Below, in pieces: positions 1-8,500 of a DNA stretch of 64,000 nt. The DNA is from Bacillus sp. FJAT-27225 (lineage in GTDB: Bacteria > Bacillota > Bacilli > Bacillales > Cytobacillaceae), in NCBI RefSeq assembly GCF_001685025.1, contig NZ_MAYU01000012.1, positions 310,001 to 374,000 on the forward strand, written 5' to 3'. The notes under the pieces are model-generated. The model searched no databases, was not told where the DNA came from, and worked only from the letters and a program-made list of their open reading frames with translations. Each line of letters starts with the position of its first letter. Position 1 is the stretch's first letter. The translations under genes and the position numbers were made by a program.

Positions 1-423
1 CATGGCACCAATAAATGAGACGATTACACATAGTAATGTAAATAGTTGAGGTCGGTCTTTAAAAATCATCCAAACAATCACGATGGAAATCATCGGCATG
101 AGCGACTCCATAATCGATGCCACCATCACTCCTGATTGACCCAATAAATCTTCTCCCCAGAAGATGAAAAGATTATAGACGGTAAACGCCATTGTTCCGA
201 AAAACCATAAGTAAAGGCCTTTTCCCTCAAATCGAAAAGCTTGCCTTCCTTCTTTCCATAATAGGAGCGCTACTAAAATAATCGAGACAGATCCATAACG
301 AATGATTGTAAAATAGAATGGATCAATATGTTTGAAAGCCGCATGGGCTACAGGAAACATTGCCCCCCATGAAACTGCCGCAATAAAACATAAAATAGCC
401 CCTAAAAACACCGAATTTCTCAA
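1..423 (-). CDS. EamA/DMT-family transporter, 3' end cut by window edge
   Basis: Reading leftward from a TTG at 421-423, an uninterrupted 141-codon frame runs off the window. It starts LRNSVFLGAILCFIAAV and continues with GAMFPVAHAAF, FYFTIIRYGS and alternating hydrophobic segments, the pattern of EamA (drug/metabolite transporter) permeases that export amino acids or metabolites across the membrane. A purine-rich GAGGGAAGAG sits just upstream of the TTG; an ATG at 440-442 is in a frame that soon stops. The C-terminal half is outside the window. It is divergent from a LysR regulator, a common arrangement in which the regulator controls the exporter. Substrate unknown. Confidence 0.8.
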   Translation of the reverse strand, partial: MRNSVFLGAILCFIAAVSWGAMFPVAHAAFKHIDPFYFTIIRYGSVSIILVALLLWKEGRQAFRFEGKGLYLWFFGTMAFTVYNLFIFWGEDLLGQSGVMVASIMESLMPMISIVIVWMIFKDRPQLFTLLCVIVSFIGAM

Positions 424-493
424 TTTCTCTTCCCTCTTTCATAAAACAATCGTAATCATCATTGTATATGGATTTGAATATCTCGTAAAATGA

Positions 494-513
494 ATAATAG
501 CAATGATTATTAT
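494..513. promoter_or_regulatory. possible LysR operator
   Basis: ATAATA and TATTAT arms separated by 8 bp lie in the divergent EamA/LysR intergenic region. LysR proteins bind such dyads, but this one is AT-rich and could be chance. Confidence 0.25.
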
Positions 514-568
514 CACTTTTTTTGATACCATAAGAGGAGAATTAGAAAAGAGTAAGGGATGGAGAGAA

Positions 569-1432
569 GTGGAGTTAAAGGACTTGGAAATCTTTAATAT
601 GGTGGCCGAAAAAGGAACCATTACAGAAGTGGCAAAAGAGTTGAAATACGTTCAATCCAACATTACATCAAGAATTCAAAAGCTCGAAACTGAACTCAAT
701 ACTCAATTGTTTAACCGGCATCGCCGAGGCATGAGTTTGACCCCTGAAGGAAAAAAACTATTAACGTATAGCAAAGAAATATTATTGTTAACAGATGAAA
801 TGAAAAAAGCGGTGCAAAGTAAAAAAGAACCGTCTGGAAAATTAGAAATTGGAACAGTTGAAACGGTCATTCAGTTACCAACTATATTAACTAACTATAT
901 TAAAAAATATAAAAATGTCGATTTGTCGTTAGTTACAGGTGTTACAGAAGCATTAGAAGAAAACGTGTTGAATCATAAGCTGGACGGAGCGTTCGTTACA
1001 GAATCAGCCTTTCATCCCGATCTCGTATCTTATGAAGTGTTTCAAGAAGAGCTCGTTTTAATTTCAGATATGAGCAAATTCACCCTGGAGGAGTTGAAAG
1101 AGGAACCGTTCTTATGCTTTAGCGAAGGCTGTGGCTACCGGGCAAGGCTTGAGGCTTGGTATAAAGACCAAAACACCACACCGCAAAAAGTGATGGAATT
1201 CGGTACTTTAGAAACTATTTTGCGTAGTGTTGCCATGGGACTTGGCATTTCATTCCTTCCAAAGTCAGCAGTCGCCCATATGGAACAAAGCGGACATATA
1301 CAGTGTCATACACTTCCGGATCAGTACAGTAAGATTAAAACCGTTTTTATTAGAAGAGCAGATACATTCTTAACTTCGACAATTGAAAAATTTATCGAAA
1401 CAATCGAAATGGATAAAAACAGAACGTTTTAA
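569..1432 (+). CDS. LysR-family transcriptional regulator
   Basis: A winged-HTH DNA-binding domain occupies residues 1-60 (LEIFNMVAEKGTITEVAKEL, then NITSRIQKLE and LTPEGKKLL). The effector-binding domain follows (GKLEIGTVETV to the C-terminus; ILRSVAMGLGISFLP is typical). Length of 287 residues is normal. The GTG at 569 is chosen because AGGGATGGAGAG precedes it and the protein then starts at the conserved LysR N-terminus (VELKDLEIF); an upstream ATG at 503 would add 22 residues with no ribosome binding site. It probably regulates the divergent EamA gene. The effector is unknown. Confidence 0.85.
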   Translation: MELKDLEIFNMVAEKGTITEVAKELKYVQSNITSRIQKLETELNTQLFNRHRRGMSLTPEGKKLLTYSKEILLLTDEMKKAVQSKKEPSGKLEIGTVETVIQLPTILTNYIKKYKNVDLSLVTGVTEALEENVLNHKLDGAFVTESAFHPDLVSYEVFQEELVLISDMSKFTLEELKEEPFLCFSEGCGYRARLEAWYKDQNTTPQKVMEFGTLETILRSVAMGLGISFLPKSAVAHMEQSGHIQCHTLPDQYSKIKTVFIRRADTFLTSTIEKFIETIEMDKNRTF

Positions 1433-1469
1433 TTAGAGTCTATTGCTTAAGGACATTTTCACATTTCGG

Positions 1470-1747
1470 TCACGGTGTTTTGTCCTTAAACCCCTTGAAA
1501 AAAGTCCCTAAAGCCGGACAGGTGGTGAAAACCAATCGTTTTTCTGCACCTGTATTTCTTTGCCAGCCTCAGTAAAATGTTCGGGAGAGGTTTCCCTTGT
1601 CGCGTAAGACATAATCCCAATACAGCAGTATTATATCCGAATGCCCCATTCCATCTCGGCAAATCAGATTTGTTCCCCTCGCATACACCTTTCCGATCGC
1701 GAGCAGAACCCTATTAAACTCTAACAAACGATTGAATGATGGCAGGC
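1470..1747 (-). pseudogene. probable decayed coding remnant
   Basis: Minus-strand frame reading leftward from about 1747 gives a protein-like stretch (FNRVLLAIGKVYARG, then CRDGMGHSDIILLYWDYVL) interrupted by one in-frame TGA after the residues SRTFY. It resumes with GWQRNTGAEKRLVF and ends at 1470. There is no start codon with a ribosome binding site, and a TAA lies just upstream. The frame stays coherent over about 90 codons, which suggests a degraded gene. The family was not recognised. Confidence 0.35.
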
Positions 1748-1835
1748 ATTCTTATATAATCCATACAAAAGGGTTAATTTTTCCATAATATAATATTTAT
1801 GGAAAGTATTCTTCCGTTATAAGGGGTGTGGTGAG

Positions 1836-2882
1836 TTGAAGTTATTGGCGGCGAAACCGGATTTTGTTATAGGAGAGAAGGGAATTGATTCAGTCGAGGA
1901 AGTTATGCTTGGCGGCGTGACGCAATCAATCCTGATTCAGGCTGAGAACCCTGATAATCCTGTTCTATTGTTCCTTCATGGAGGGCCTTCCACGCCGATT
2001 CCGGGGATTGCCTGCAGAGGCAAGGATTATACGATTGCAACGAATACAAAGGAATTGGTGAAGCATTTTGTTTTAGTTTTCTGGGATCAAAGGGGCACTG
2101 GGAAATCGTACAATCCAAAATTGTCCGAGGACTCCTTTACCATCCGGCAATTCGTTTCTGATGCAAATGAACTGACCGATTTGCTGAGGAACCGTTTCAA
2201 CAAAGAGAAAATCTTTCTCGCAGGCCATTCCTGGGGCAGTGTAATCGGGCTGCACCTGGCGAGTGAACAGCCTGAAAAATTCCACTCCTATGTTGGGGTA
2301 TCCCAAATCATCAGTTGGACAGAAACCGACCGATTTGCCTTGCAGTGGGCAAAAGAGCAGGCCCGAAAAAGAGGAAACAAAAAAGCACTGAAGGAATTGG
2401 AGTCTGTCGGAGAGCCGCCATTTTTAGACAGCTATGAGCAGTGGGGCGTTTTACGGAAATGGCTCGTCCGATTCAACAGTATGATTTACTCCGATGACCA
2501 AATCAAACACCCTGGAATGCTGAAATCAACAAAGGAATTATTCCAATCGAAGGATTATACACTAAAAGATGTTTATAACACATTTGTAAAAGGCTTTCAG
2601 CTTGTGTACAACAAGAAGATGGTTTTGGTTCGCGACCTATCCACTTTTAATTTTAAAGAATCCATAAAAAAACTAAACCTGCCTGTCACGTTTTTGCATG
2701 GAGACAAGGATGTTCATGTCAGCAAACTGATTGTCCTCGACTTTTATGAGAAAGTAGACTCTGCATATCCGAAAAATCTATACTTACTTCCAAAAAGCTC
2801 ACATTTTTTCCACCCGGATGACTCCAAACTCATTGAAGGCTATCTAATTGATCAGTTAAAATATCAAGCTGTATTTTCTTAA
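1836..2882 (+). CDS. alpha/beta hydrolase, proline iminopeptidase-like
   Basis: A 348-residue serine hydrolase of the alpha/beta fold. The oxyanion-hole motif HGGP is at residues 48-51, DQRGTGKS at 84-91 and the nucleophile elbow GHSWGS at 130-135 (Ser132). The acid lies in LHGDKD and the catalytic His in the C-terminal KSSHFFHPDD. HGGP plus DQRGxGxS is characteristic of the S33 prolyl aminopeptidase group, though many members are general esterases or lactonases. No signal peptide, so cytoplasmic. TTG start at 1836 with AAGGGGTGTGG upstream. It stands alone, followed by a long non-coding stretch. Confidence 0.8.
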   Translation: MKLLAAKPDFVIGEKGIDSVEEVMLGGVTQSILIQAENPDNPVLLFLHGGPSTPIPGIACRGKDYTIATNTKELVKHFVLVFWDQRGTGKSYNPKLSEDSFTIRQFVSDANELTDLLRNRFNKEKIFLAGHSWGSVIGLHLASEQPEKFHSYVGVSQIISWTETDRFALQWAKEQARKRGNKKALKELESVGEPPFLDSYEQWGVLRKWLVRFNSMIYSDDQIKHPGMLKSTKELFQSKDYTLKDVYNTFVKGFQLVYNKKMVLVRDLSTFNFKESIKKLNLPVTFLHGDKDVHVSKLIVLDFYEKVDSAYPKNLYLLPKSSHFFHPDDSKLIEGYLIDQLKYQAVFS

Positions 2883-3140
2883 ATGGTTTGCTGAAGCAAA
2901 AATTGATAGGTTTTACTAAATCTATTCATTTAGCCTAGTTGTCCGTTGGCAATTGGGCTTTATAATTGTTTAAATTCTTATCAGCCATCAGATTTAATTT
3001 GTGGCATGTTAATCCTAGCAACACATAGCAACTATATCACTCCACTTTGTTGATTAAGGCCTAAGCCAAAAAACCATTACTAAATTGACACCCCTCGCCT
3101 ATCCTAACCTGGAAAATCCGACCCTACCTTTTCCTATAAC

Positions 3141-3187
3141 AGTATAATGATGACTTCACCCCGGGCAAAGTCACCATTATACTCTTT
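3141..3187 (+). terminator. terminator-like hairpin
   Basis: Arms 3141-3156 and 3168-3183 pair at 15 of 16 positions around an 11-nt loop and are followed by CTTTT. It lies 260 bp after the hydrolase and just before the next promoter, so it probably insulates the PTS gene. Confidence 0.55.
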
Positions 3188-3218
3188 TACAGTTAGTGGA
3201 AGATAAAAAACCCCAAAA

Positions 3219-3232
3219 ATGAAAGCGCTTAA
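3219..3232 (+). promoter_or_regulatory. CcpA cre box
   Basis: ATGAAAGCGCTTAA matches the cre consensus WTGAAARCGYTTW. It is 25 bp upstream of the promoter of the PTS IIC-like gene, a position where CcpA can activate as well as repress. Confidence 0.7.
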
Positions 3233-3256
3233 ATTTTCTGAATAAATAAAAAAGTG

Positions 3257-3285
3257 TTGACACCTCTAAAAAATAATTATACTAT
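3257..3285 (+). promoter_or_regulatory. sigma-A promoter of PTS IIC-like gene
   Basis: TTGACA at 3257-3262, 17-bp spacer, TACTAT at 3280-3285. This predicts a leader of about 110 nt before the ATG at 3403. Confidence 0.55.
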
Positions 3286-3310
3286 AATAACAATTATCTA
3301 AAAATTTATT

Positions 3311-3330
3311 ACTAGATATAAATATCTAGT
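3311..3330. promoter_or_regulatory. perfect 20-bp palindrome in leader
   Basis: ACTAGATATAAATATCTAGT is self-complementary end to end and sits about 20-40 nt downstream of the predicted transcription start. This suits an operator for an unlinked repressor; an RNA hairpin would be weak because the stem is AT-rich. Confidence 0.5.
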
Positions 3331-3402
3331 TCTAAAGACGTAGGTTTTGTAAAAAGTTTTTAGAAAATTTAGATTACATAGCTTTAGGAGGAAGTTCAAC
3401 TT

Positions 3403-4431
3403 ATGAAACCACAGACAAAGGAATACCTGATTGACCGAATGTATAAAGCTTCACAAGGTCTGGCCAATGCGGTCCTAGTTACACTCGGTATCGGCCTGCT
3501 TATAGAATCTTTAGGGACTTTTACTGGCTGGGAAGGCTTTAATCAAATTGGAAAAGCAACACAGCTAATGCTTGCTCCGGCACTTGGCGCGGGAATCGCC
3601 TACCAGCTCGGCGGCAATACATTGGTGATTTTCAGTGCGATGGCTTCAAGTACGATAGGTGCCCAAGCCGTCCAACTGACTGAAGGCGGTGCGGTAACCC
3701 TTGTAACCGGGCAGCCGCTCAGTGCTGTATTGGCCGCGATCATCGCTACTTGGGTAGGAAAAAGAGTGATGGGAAAAACAAAGCTCGACATGATGGCGAT
3801 CCCATTTTCGGCTGTTTTTGTTGGCGGGGTCTCCGGGGTATTCCTGGCAATGATTACGACTCCTTTCATTAACTGGCTAAGTGCACAGATCGCAGCATCA
3901 GTGGAAGGTTCACCTATTATTGGACCTATGGTAATATCACTTGTATGGAGCATTTTCCTTATGTCACCAGCATCCTCGGCGGCAATCGCGGTCGCGCTGC
4001 AGCTTGATCCAGTTTCAAGTGCTGCAGCATTGATTGGATGTACCGTACAGTTTGCTGCATTTACAGCTATGTCGTATAAACAAAACGATGTTGGCGCCAA
4101 TATTGCACAATCATTGATTACACCAAAGGTTCAATTCCCTAACCTGGTGAAAAATCCTCGATTGGCAATTCCGCCGTTTATCGCGGCTGTCATTTGTGCC
4201 CCGATTGCAACTGTGATTTTTGATTTTAAAGTGCCTTATCAACTTGCTGGTCTCGGGTTGAACTCCTTGATTGCGCCGATTAACATCTTGGCCGAACAAG
4301 GCCCAATTGTCCTTGCAATTTATATTGCGGTTGGAATCATCCTGCCAATCATTATTTCACTGTCCATCTATAAACTTCTCAGCCTAAAAGGTTGGACAAA
4401 AGCTGCCGATTTGAAAATGGAACTTCAATAA
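3403..4431 (+). CDS. PTS EIIC-like membrane permease (PTS_EIIC_2 type)
   Basis: A 342-residue polytopic protein with about 8-10 hydrophobic segments rich in Gly, Ala, Pro and Ser (GIGLLIESLG, LAPALGAGIAYQLGG, MSPASSAAIAVAL). The sequence resembles the stand-alone EIIC-type family PF13303; EIIA and EIIB domains are absent, and no PTS partner is adjacent. TAGGAGG precedes the ATG. A cre box, a good promoter and a palindrome upstream indicate catabolite control plus a specific regulator. It may be a carrier of unknown substrate rather than a working PTS component. Confidence 0.65.
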   Translation: MKPQTKEYLIDRMYKASQGLANAVLVTLGIGLLIESLGTFTGWEGFNQIGKATQLMLAPALGAGIAYQLGGNTLVIFSAMASSTIGAQAVQLTEGGAVTLVTGQPLSAVLAAIIATWVGKRVMGKTKLDMMAIPFSAVFVGGVSGVFLAMITTPFINWLSAQIAASVEGSPIIGPMVISLVWSIFLMSPASSAAIAVALQLDPVSSAAALIGCTVQFAAFTAMSYKQNDVGANIAQSLITPKVQFPNLVKNPRLAIPPFIAAVICAPIATVIFDFKVPYQLAGLGLNSLIAPINILAEQGPIVLAIYIAVGIILPIIISLSIYKLLSLKGWTKAADLKMELQ

Positions 4432-4490
4432 AAATTAGCGGGGCAGCCATTGTCTTTCAGAGGACAGAATAAACTTGTGCCTACTGCATC

Positions 4491-4527
4491 AAAAAGACTA
4501 AACCAACTCTCTGGTTTAGTCTTTTTT
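4491..4527 (+). terminator. Rho-independent terminator
   Basis: GACTAAACCA and TGGTTTAGTC form a perfect stem around a short loop, flanked by an A run and TTTTTT. It follows the PTS IIC-like gene by 60 bp. Confidence 0.85.
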
Positions 4528-4575
4528 CTATCTACCAAACGAATAAAATCCACACAGGAATCTCCTTCAAAAATT

Positions 4576-6522
4576 TCAAATTAAATACTTCATCATTTTA
4601 TTCCGTAAATAGAAGTAGTAGATAATTTGGATGGCTAGATAAATGAATGAAATCAAAAAGAAATGATACAGCATATCCAGGTTATTCATGATTCCGCCAA
4701 CATCTTCAGACAAGATAATCACGTACAGAGCCGCCAATACAGTTCCAATCAGAGATGGAACAAAGAAGATTGTGATGAGTTCCCTTGAGATATTCCTCCT
4801 GACTTCCTTTAATGCCATTCCTATTTTATATAGCTTTCTGTATTTAGCTTTTTCCTCCTCAATCTCCGAGAAAAGATTGAGATACAGAAGGATGAATGTA
4901 CCAAAGAAGAACATGATGCTTAAAAAGGTAGTCACGAAAAATATCATGCCGTTGGAGTTCCTCTTCTTGTTATAATCCCCTGCCTTGGAGGCAACCTGGA
5001 ACAGTTGCTCTTCAGTTATAAACTCTGTGCGCAGATCCTCAATTGGGGCTGTGCGCAGGTTGTAGTCAGCAAACTTGTTTTCGAGCTTTTCTATTGCAGC
5101 AGCTGTTGCCTTCCAGTCAGCCATATTGATTAGGTTGAGATTATATTTAAATGCATTCAACGAATCAGCCAGGAAGTCAAATTCATTTTGGCTTACAACG
5201 ATAAATTCATACGCAATTGGCAATGTGTTAATCGTTTTTTGAACAACTTTCCCTTTATAGTCATACTCTGCCTCTTTGTTATCAATGGTCAGCTGAAGTG
5301 ATTGATTAACATCGACGTCCCCGTATTGGGGTTCCATATTTAAATAGACGAGATATTCCTTATCCTTCAGTGTTGCAGAACGAGAGGTTAACGTGTTGAA
5401 GTCATCAAGTCCCATGAAAAGAAATGGTTCAAATCCCTCGGCATATGGATGTTTCTGAAAGTGCGAAAGAATTGGAATGGCGATATGTACTTTAATGGGA
5501 TGCTCCGGCTGGTTAAGCACTGCATCCAGCTCTTCTTCAGGCAAGTTATTTTTCGTTTCCGTCTGATAAAAAGCGACATCATAAGGATTGTTGCTAACCG
5601 CATCCTTTTCGGAGGAATTATAGAACGTAAGAAGTAAAGTGCTGTAAAAAATCGTTATCATTGTCATGATGGAAACGAGCGTAATAATCGAAGTAAGCTG
5701 TTTAAACTTGTAATCAAGGCTTGTAAAAAACAGCATTCTGGGAAAATAAAAGCCCGGGATTTTTTTAGCAGCTGCAATAATGAAACTAGTAAACTGGTTA
5801 AGCGTAATATACAGACCCCCAAAAACACCGATTGTCCATAACGGCAAAAACCCGTCTAACGAATTTTGATATTTAACATACATGGTTAGCAAGGAGCCGA
5901 CCATCGTCACAAACCCAAATAGGCCGATGATGGGGCTTCTCAGTTTTATCGATTCAGAAACCCTGTTGCTCTTCATGCTTAGCAGCAAACTTCTTTTTAG
6001 CGTGAGAAAAAGCGAATTTCCTACCGCGAGCAGAAAAACTGCCAAAAATACGCCAAGCGTGTACAGGAACATTCTTCCGCTTAGATGGAACGAAACATCC
6101 TGAAGCCCGACACGGTTCATTAATATCATAAAAAACAGTCTCGAGAATACAGTCCCGGCCAGCATACCGGTTGCGATGGAAGAAGTTGCAATAACCCCAT
6201 TCTCCAAAACGAGCAATCTCATAATATCGCGTTTGGCCATGCCCAGAGTCATGAAAAGCCCAAATTCACTTCTTCTTCTTTTCATAAATATAGTGTGTGC
6301 CATTGCAATGAAAAAGATCGTAAAAACGATCAGGGCAACCCCCGGAATTGACAGGGCATCCTGGATTCCGTCGAGCTTTCTTGCCTTCTCAACCTGGTCG
6401 TTGAAATAAACGGTTGAGTACATAAAGAAAAACATAACGGCAAAGCTGTTACACAAATAATAGAAAATGTACTTTTTATAATTGGCCTTGGCCATCTTCA
6501 AAATGACTTGGTTAAATGTCAT
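4576..6522 (-). CDS. bceB-like: Bce-type ABC transporter permease
   Basis: A 648-residue FtsX-type permease with ten predicted membrane segments and the hallmark large extracellular domain, here about residues 310-510, between segments 7 and 8. In BceB-type transporters this loop contacts cell-wall-active peptide antibiotics such as bacitracin, and the permease also relays a flux signal to the partner kinase. The MKRRRSEFGLFMTLGM stretch after the second segment is typical. The start overlaps the end of the ATPase gene by 11 bp, so the two are translationally coupled. It is last in the module; the drug specificity cannot be read from sequence. Confidence 0.9.
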   Translation of the reverse strand: MTFNQVILKMAKANYKKYIFYYLCNSFAVMFFFMYSTVYFNDQVEKARKLDGIQDALSIPGVALIVFTIFFIAMAHTIFMKRRRSEFGLFMTLGMAKRDIMRLLVLENGVIATSSIATGMLAGTVFSRLFFMILMNRVGLQDVSFHLSGRMFLYTLGVFLAVFLLAVGNSLFLTLKRSLLLSMKSNRVSESIKLRSPIIGLFGFVTMVGSLLTMYVKYQNSLDGFLPLWTIGVFGGLYITLNQFTSFIIAAAKKIPGFYFPRMLFFTSLDYKFKQLTSIITLVSIMTMITIFYSTLLLTFYNSSEKDAVSNNPYDVAFYQTETKNNLPEEELDAVLNQPEHPIKVHIAIPILSHFQKHPYAEGFEPFLFMGLDDFNTLTSRSATLKDKEYLVYLNMEPQYGDVDVNQSLQLTIDNKEAEYDYKGKVVQKTINTLPIAYEFIVVSQNEFDFLADSLNAFKYNLNLINMADWKATAAAIEKLENKFADYNLRTAPIEDLRTEFITEEQLFQVASKAGDYNKKRNSNGMIFFVTTFLSIMFFFGTFILLYLNLFSEIEEEKAKYRKLYKIGMALKEVRRNISRELITIFFVPSLIGTVLAALYVIILSEDVGGIMNNLDMLYHFFLISFIYLAIQIIYYFYLRNKMMKYLI

Positions 6523-7276
6523 GGGTTTTGCCCCCCAGGACAGCCAGGTTATCCATGATTTGGTTCAGGAACTCCTTCCTGCTCCCTTTTTTTGCAATCG
6601 TCGAGTAAATGAGTCCGTCCTTGATAAAAACAACCTTCTGGCAGTAGCTGGCGGCAAACACATCATGGGTCACGAGCAGTACCGTGGTGGAAAGTTCGGT
6701 TACAATTTTTTCAAAACACTCCATGATGACTGCGGATGATTTGGAATCCAAATTCCCGGTCGGCTCGTCGGCAAAGAGAATCGCCGGTTCATTCACAAGC
6801 GCCCGGCTTACCGCGGTTCTTTGCTGCTGGCCGCCAGAAATGGTATAAGGATACTTTGACAGAATCGATTCGATTTCAAAAAGCTTCGCCAGTTCGCCGA
6901 GCTTCTCTTCCATTTCGGATGCTGTCTTTTTCTCCAGCACCATCGGGAGAAGGATATTTTCCTTAACTGTTAAGCTATCCAACAGATTGAAGTCCTGAAA
7001 CACATACCCGAGCTTTCTCCTGCGAAATAGAGCAAGATCGTCTCCTTTCATCTCGCTTATTTCCTGGCCCGAGATGGAGACCTCCCCAGAAGTTGACTGG
7101 TCGATTCCGCTCAGCACGTTCAGCAGAGTGGTTTTTCCGCTTCCTGATGGACCCATAACAGCGATGAACTCTCCTTCTTTAACAGACAAACTCACCCCGC
7201 CCAATGCAGTAGTCGCGCCATCCCCACTTGATCCGCCATATATTTTCACAATATCTTTCACATCTAAAATAACCAT
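6512..7276 (-). CDS. bceA-like: Bce-type ABC transporter ATP-binding protein
   Basis: A 254-residue MacB/LolD-like ATPase: Walker A GPSGSGKTT at residues 42-50, Q-loop in YVFQDFNLLDSLTV, ABC signature SGGQQQR, Walker B ILFADEPTGNLD and a switch His in LLVTHD. It powers the downstream permease, giving the usual BceA2-BceB complex. The gene follows an unusually ordered 187-bp gap after the kinase gene that holds a BceR-type operator, so it can be induced separately from the two-component genes. Confidence 0.92.
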   Translation of the reverse strand: MVILDVKDIVKIYGGSSGDGATTALGGVSLSVKEGEFIAVMGPSGSGKTTLLNVLSGIDQSTSGEVSISGQEISEMKGDDLALFRRRKLGYVFQDFNLLDSLTVKENILLPMVLEKKTASEMEEKLGELAKLFEIESILSKYPYTISGGQQQRTAVSRALVNEPAILFADEPTGNLDSKSSAVIMECFEKIVTELSTTVLLVTHDVFAASYCQKVVFIKDGLIYSTIAKKGSRKEFLNQIMDNLAVLGGKTHDI

Positions 7277-7306
7277 ACATTCTCCCCCTGTCGTTCGGCT
7301 ACCATC

Positions 7307-7312
7307 AGTTTA
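7307..7312 (-). promoter_or_regulatory. possible -10 of the ABC transporter promoter
   Basis: On the minus strand TAAACT (7312-7307) lies about 40 bp downstream of the BceR-type operator and 30 bp before the ATPase start. No clear -35 is visible, as expected for an activator-dependent promoter. Confidence 0.35.
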
Positions 7313-7350
7313 AGGCAACCGTAAAAACGCAACCATCGGAAACACTAAGA

Positions 7351-7376
7351 GATACCTTACATTTTTGTAAGGTATC
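7351..7376. promoter_or_regulatory. BceR-type response regulator operator
   Basis: An 11-bp perfect inverted repeat with a 4-bp centre contains TTACA-TTTT-TGTAA (7357-7370). This matches the known binding motif of BceR-like regulators, TNACA-N4-TGTAA. It sits between kinase and ATPase genes, upstream of the latter, where the regulator would activate transporter expression. It could also act as a hairpin ending the kinase transcript, but no T-run follows on the minus strand. Confidence 0.75.
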
Positions 7377-7462
7377 CAGTGAAACTAGGAAAACCGCTAA
7401 TTGAAAGTACTGATTTCTGCAGATGACAGATTAACAGCGGGTTCAATCGGGGCCTGCCAGTT

Positions 7463-8500
7463 TTACGATTTGGAAGCCGTTCTATCAGTTCCGGCCAAAT
7501 ACCGGATTGTGACCGCGGTCCCTTTAGATGGTTCAGACTCAATGGTGATGGCGGCCCCAAGTTTTTCGGCAATTTTCTTGCTTAGGTACAAACCGATTCC
7601 AGTGGAGTTCGAGATGGTCCTTCCGTTATCTCCTGTAAAAAAAGGCTGGAAAACACGCTCAAGGTCATAAGCTGGAATACCAATCCCTTCATCCTTTACG
7701 GTTAAGCTGACATGCTTATTGTTTTTTTCAATTTGCAGTATGAGCTTTTTGCTCCCGGGTTTTGGGGCCGAATACTTGATTGCGTTTGAAAGGAGCTGTT
7801 CGAGTAAAATCTCGTTCCACTTTATGTCCGCTGCAATGATCGCGCTCTCGCCATCGAATTCGATGGATGGGAAAATAGATTGATAGATGCATACTTTTTT
7901 TCTATCGTTTATCAATTTTCTCAAGGAAGGCAGCAAATCGACCGACCTCACTTCAAGATCGTTTTCAAAGCTCTCCATCCTGATCATGGTAAGACCTTGC
8001 TGGATGGATGTGTGAAGCCGATTATTCTCCTGCCTGATTTTACTTAAAATTTCTGGGTCGTCCTCAGCTTGATTTTCTTTGTTCATGAGAAGCGCAATTA
8101 CGGAAACAGGCGTTTTCAAATGGTGCAGCCAGTGGGACAGAAAAAAGAGCCGCTCTTTATTTTGTTCCTTCAATTCATTGTTTTCCCGGGTGTATTGCCC
8201 CGTCATTTTATGTACTAATTTTAGAAAGGCCTTCTGTTCTTCCGTATGAGGCTGCAGCTCCGTATCCTGATTCATCAGCATAAGAGCGATGGCCCGGTTG
8301 GTGGGGTAGTAGCGCATCCAGTCGATGGCGAGGCATACGGCCAATAAAAAAACGGCAATCGTAATCGGATAAAAAATCTCGGTGTTGGAGGGTTCAATGA
8401 GATGGAAAAAAATAATGATGGCGGCGGTGCCAGCCAGATAAAGTGTGATGGTTGGGAGTTTATCTTTTAGGAAATGTATAAAGATTGCTTTTTGCATCAT
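7463..8500 (-). CDS. bceS-like: Bce-type intramembrane-sensing histidine kinase
   Basis: A 345-residue kinase with two membrane helices (about residues 17-36 and 43-61) joined by only a few residues, the feature of kinases that sense through a partner ABC transporter. The H-box is HHLKTPVSV with phospho-acceptor His127. Catalytic boxes are N (LLSNAIKYS), G1 (VKDEGIGIP) and G2 (STGIGLYLSKKIAEKLG). The start codon overlaps the stop of the response regulator gene by one base, so the two genes form a tight pair. Confidence 0.9.
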   Translation of the reverse strand: MMQKAIFIHFLKDKLPTITLYLAGTAAIIIFFHLIEPSNTEIFYPITIAVFLLAVCLAIDWMRYYPTNRAIALMLMNQDTELQPHTEEQKAFLKLVHKMTGQYTRENNELKEQNKERLFFLSHWLHHLKTPVSVIALLMNKENQAEDDPEILSKIRQENNRLHTSIQQGLTMIRMESFENDLEVRSVDLLPSLRKLINDRKKVCIYQSIFPSIEFDGESAIIAADIKWNEILLEQLLSNAIKYSAPKPGSKKLILQIEKNNKHVSLTVKDEGIGIPAYDLERVFQPFFTGDNGRTISNSTGIGLYLSKKIAEKLGAAITIESEPSKGTAVTIRYLAGTDRTASKS

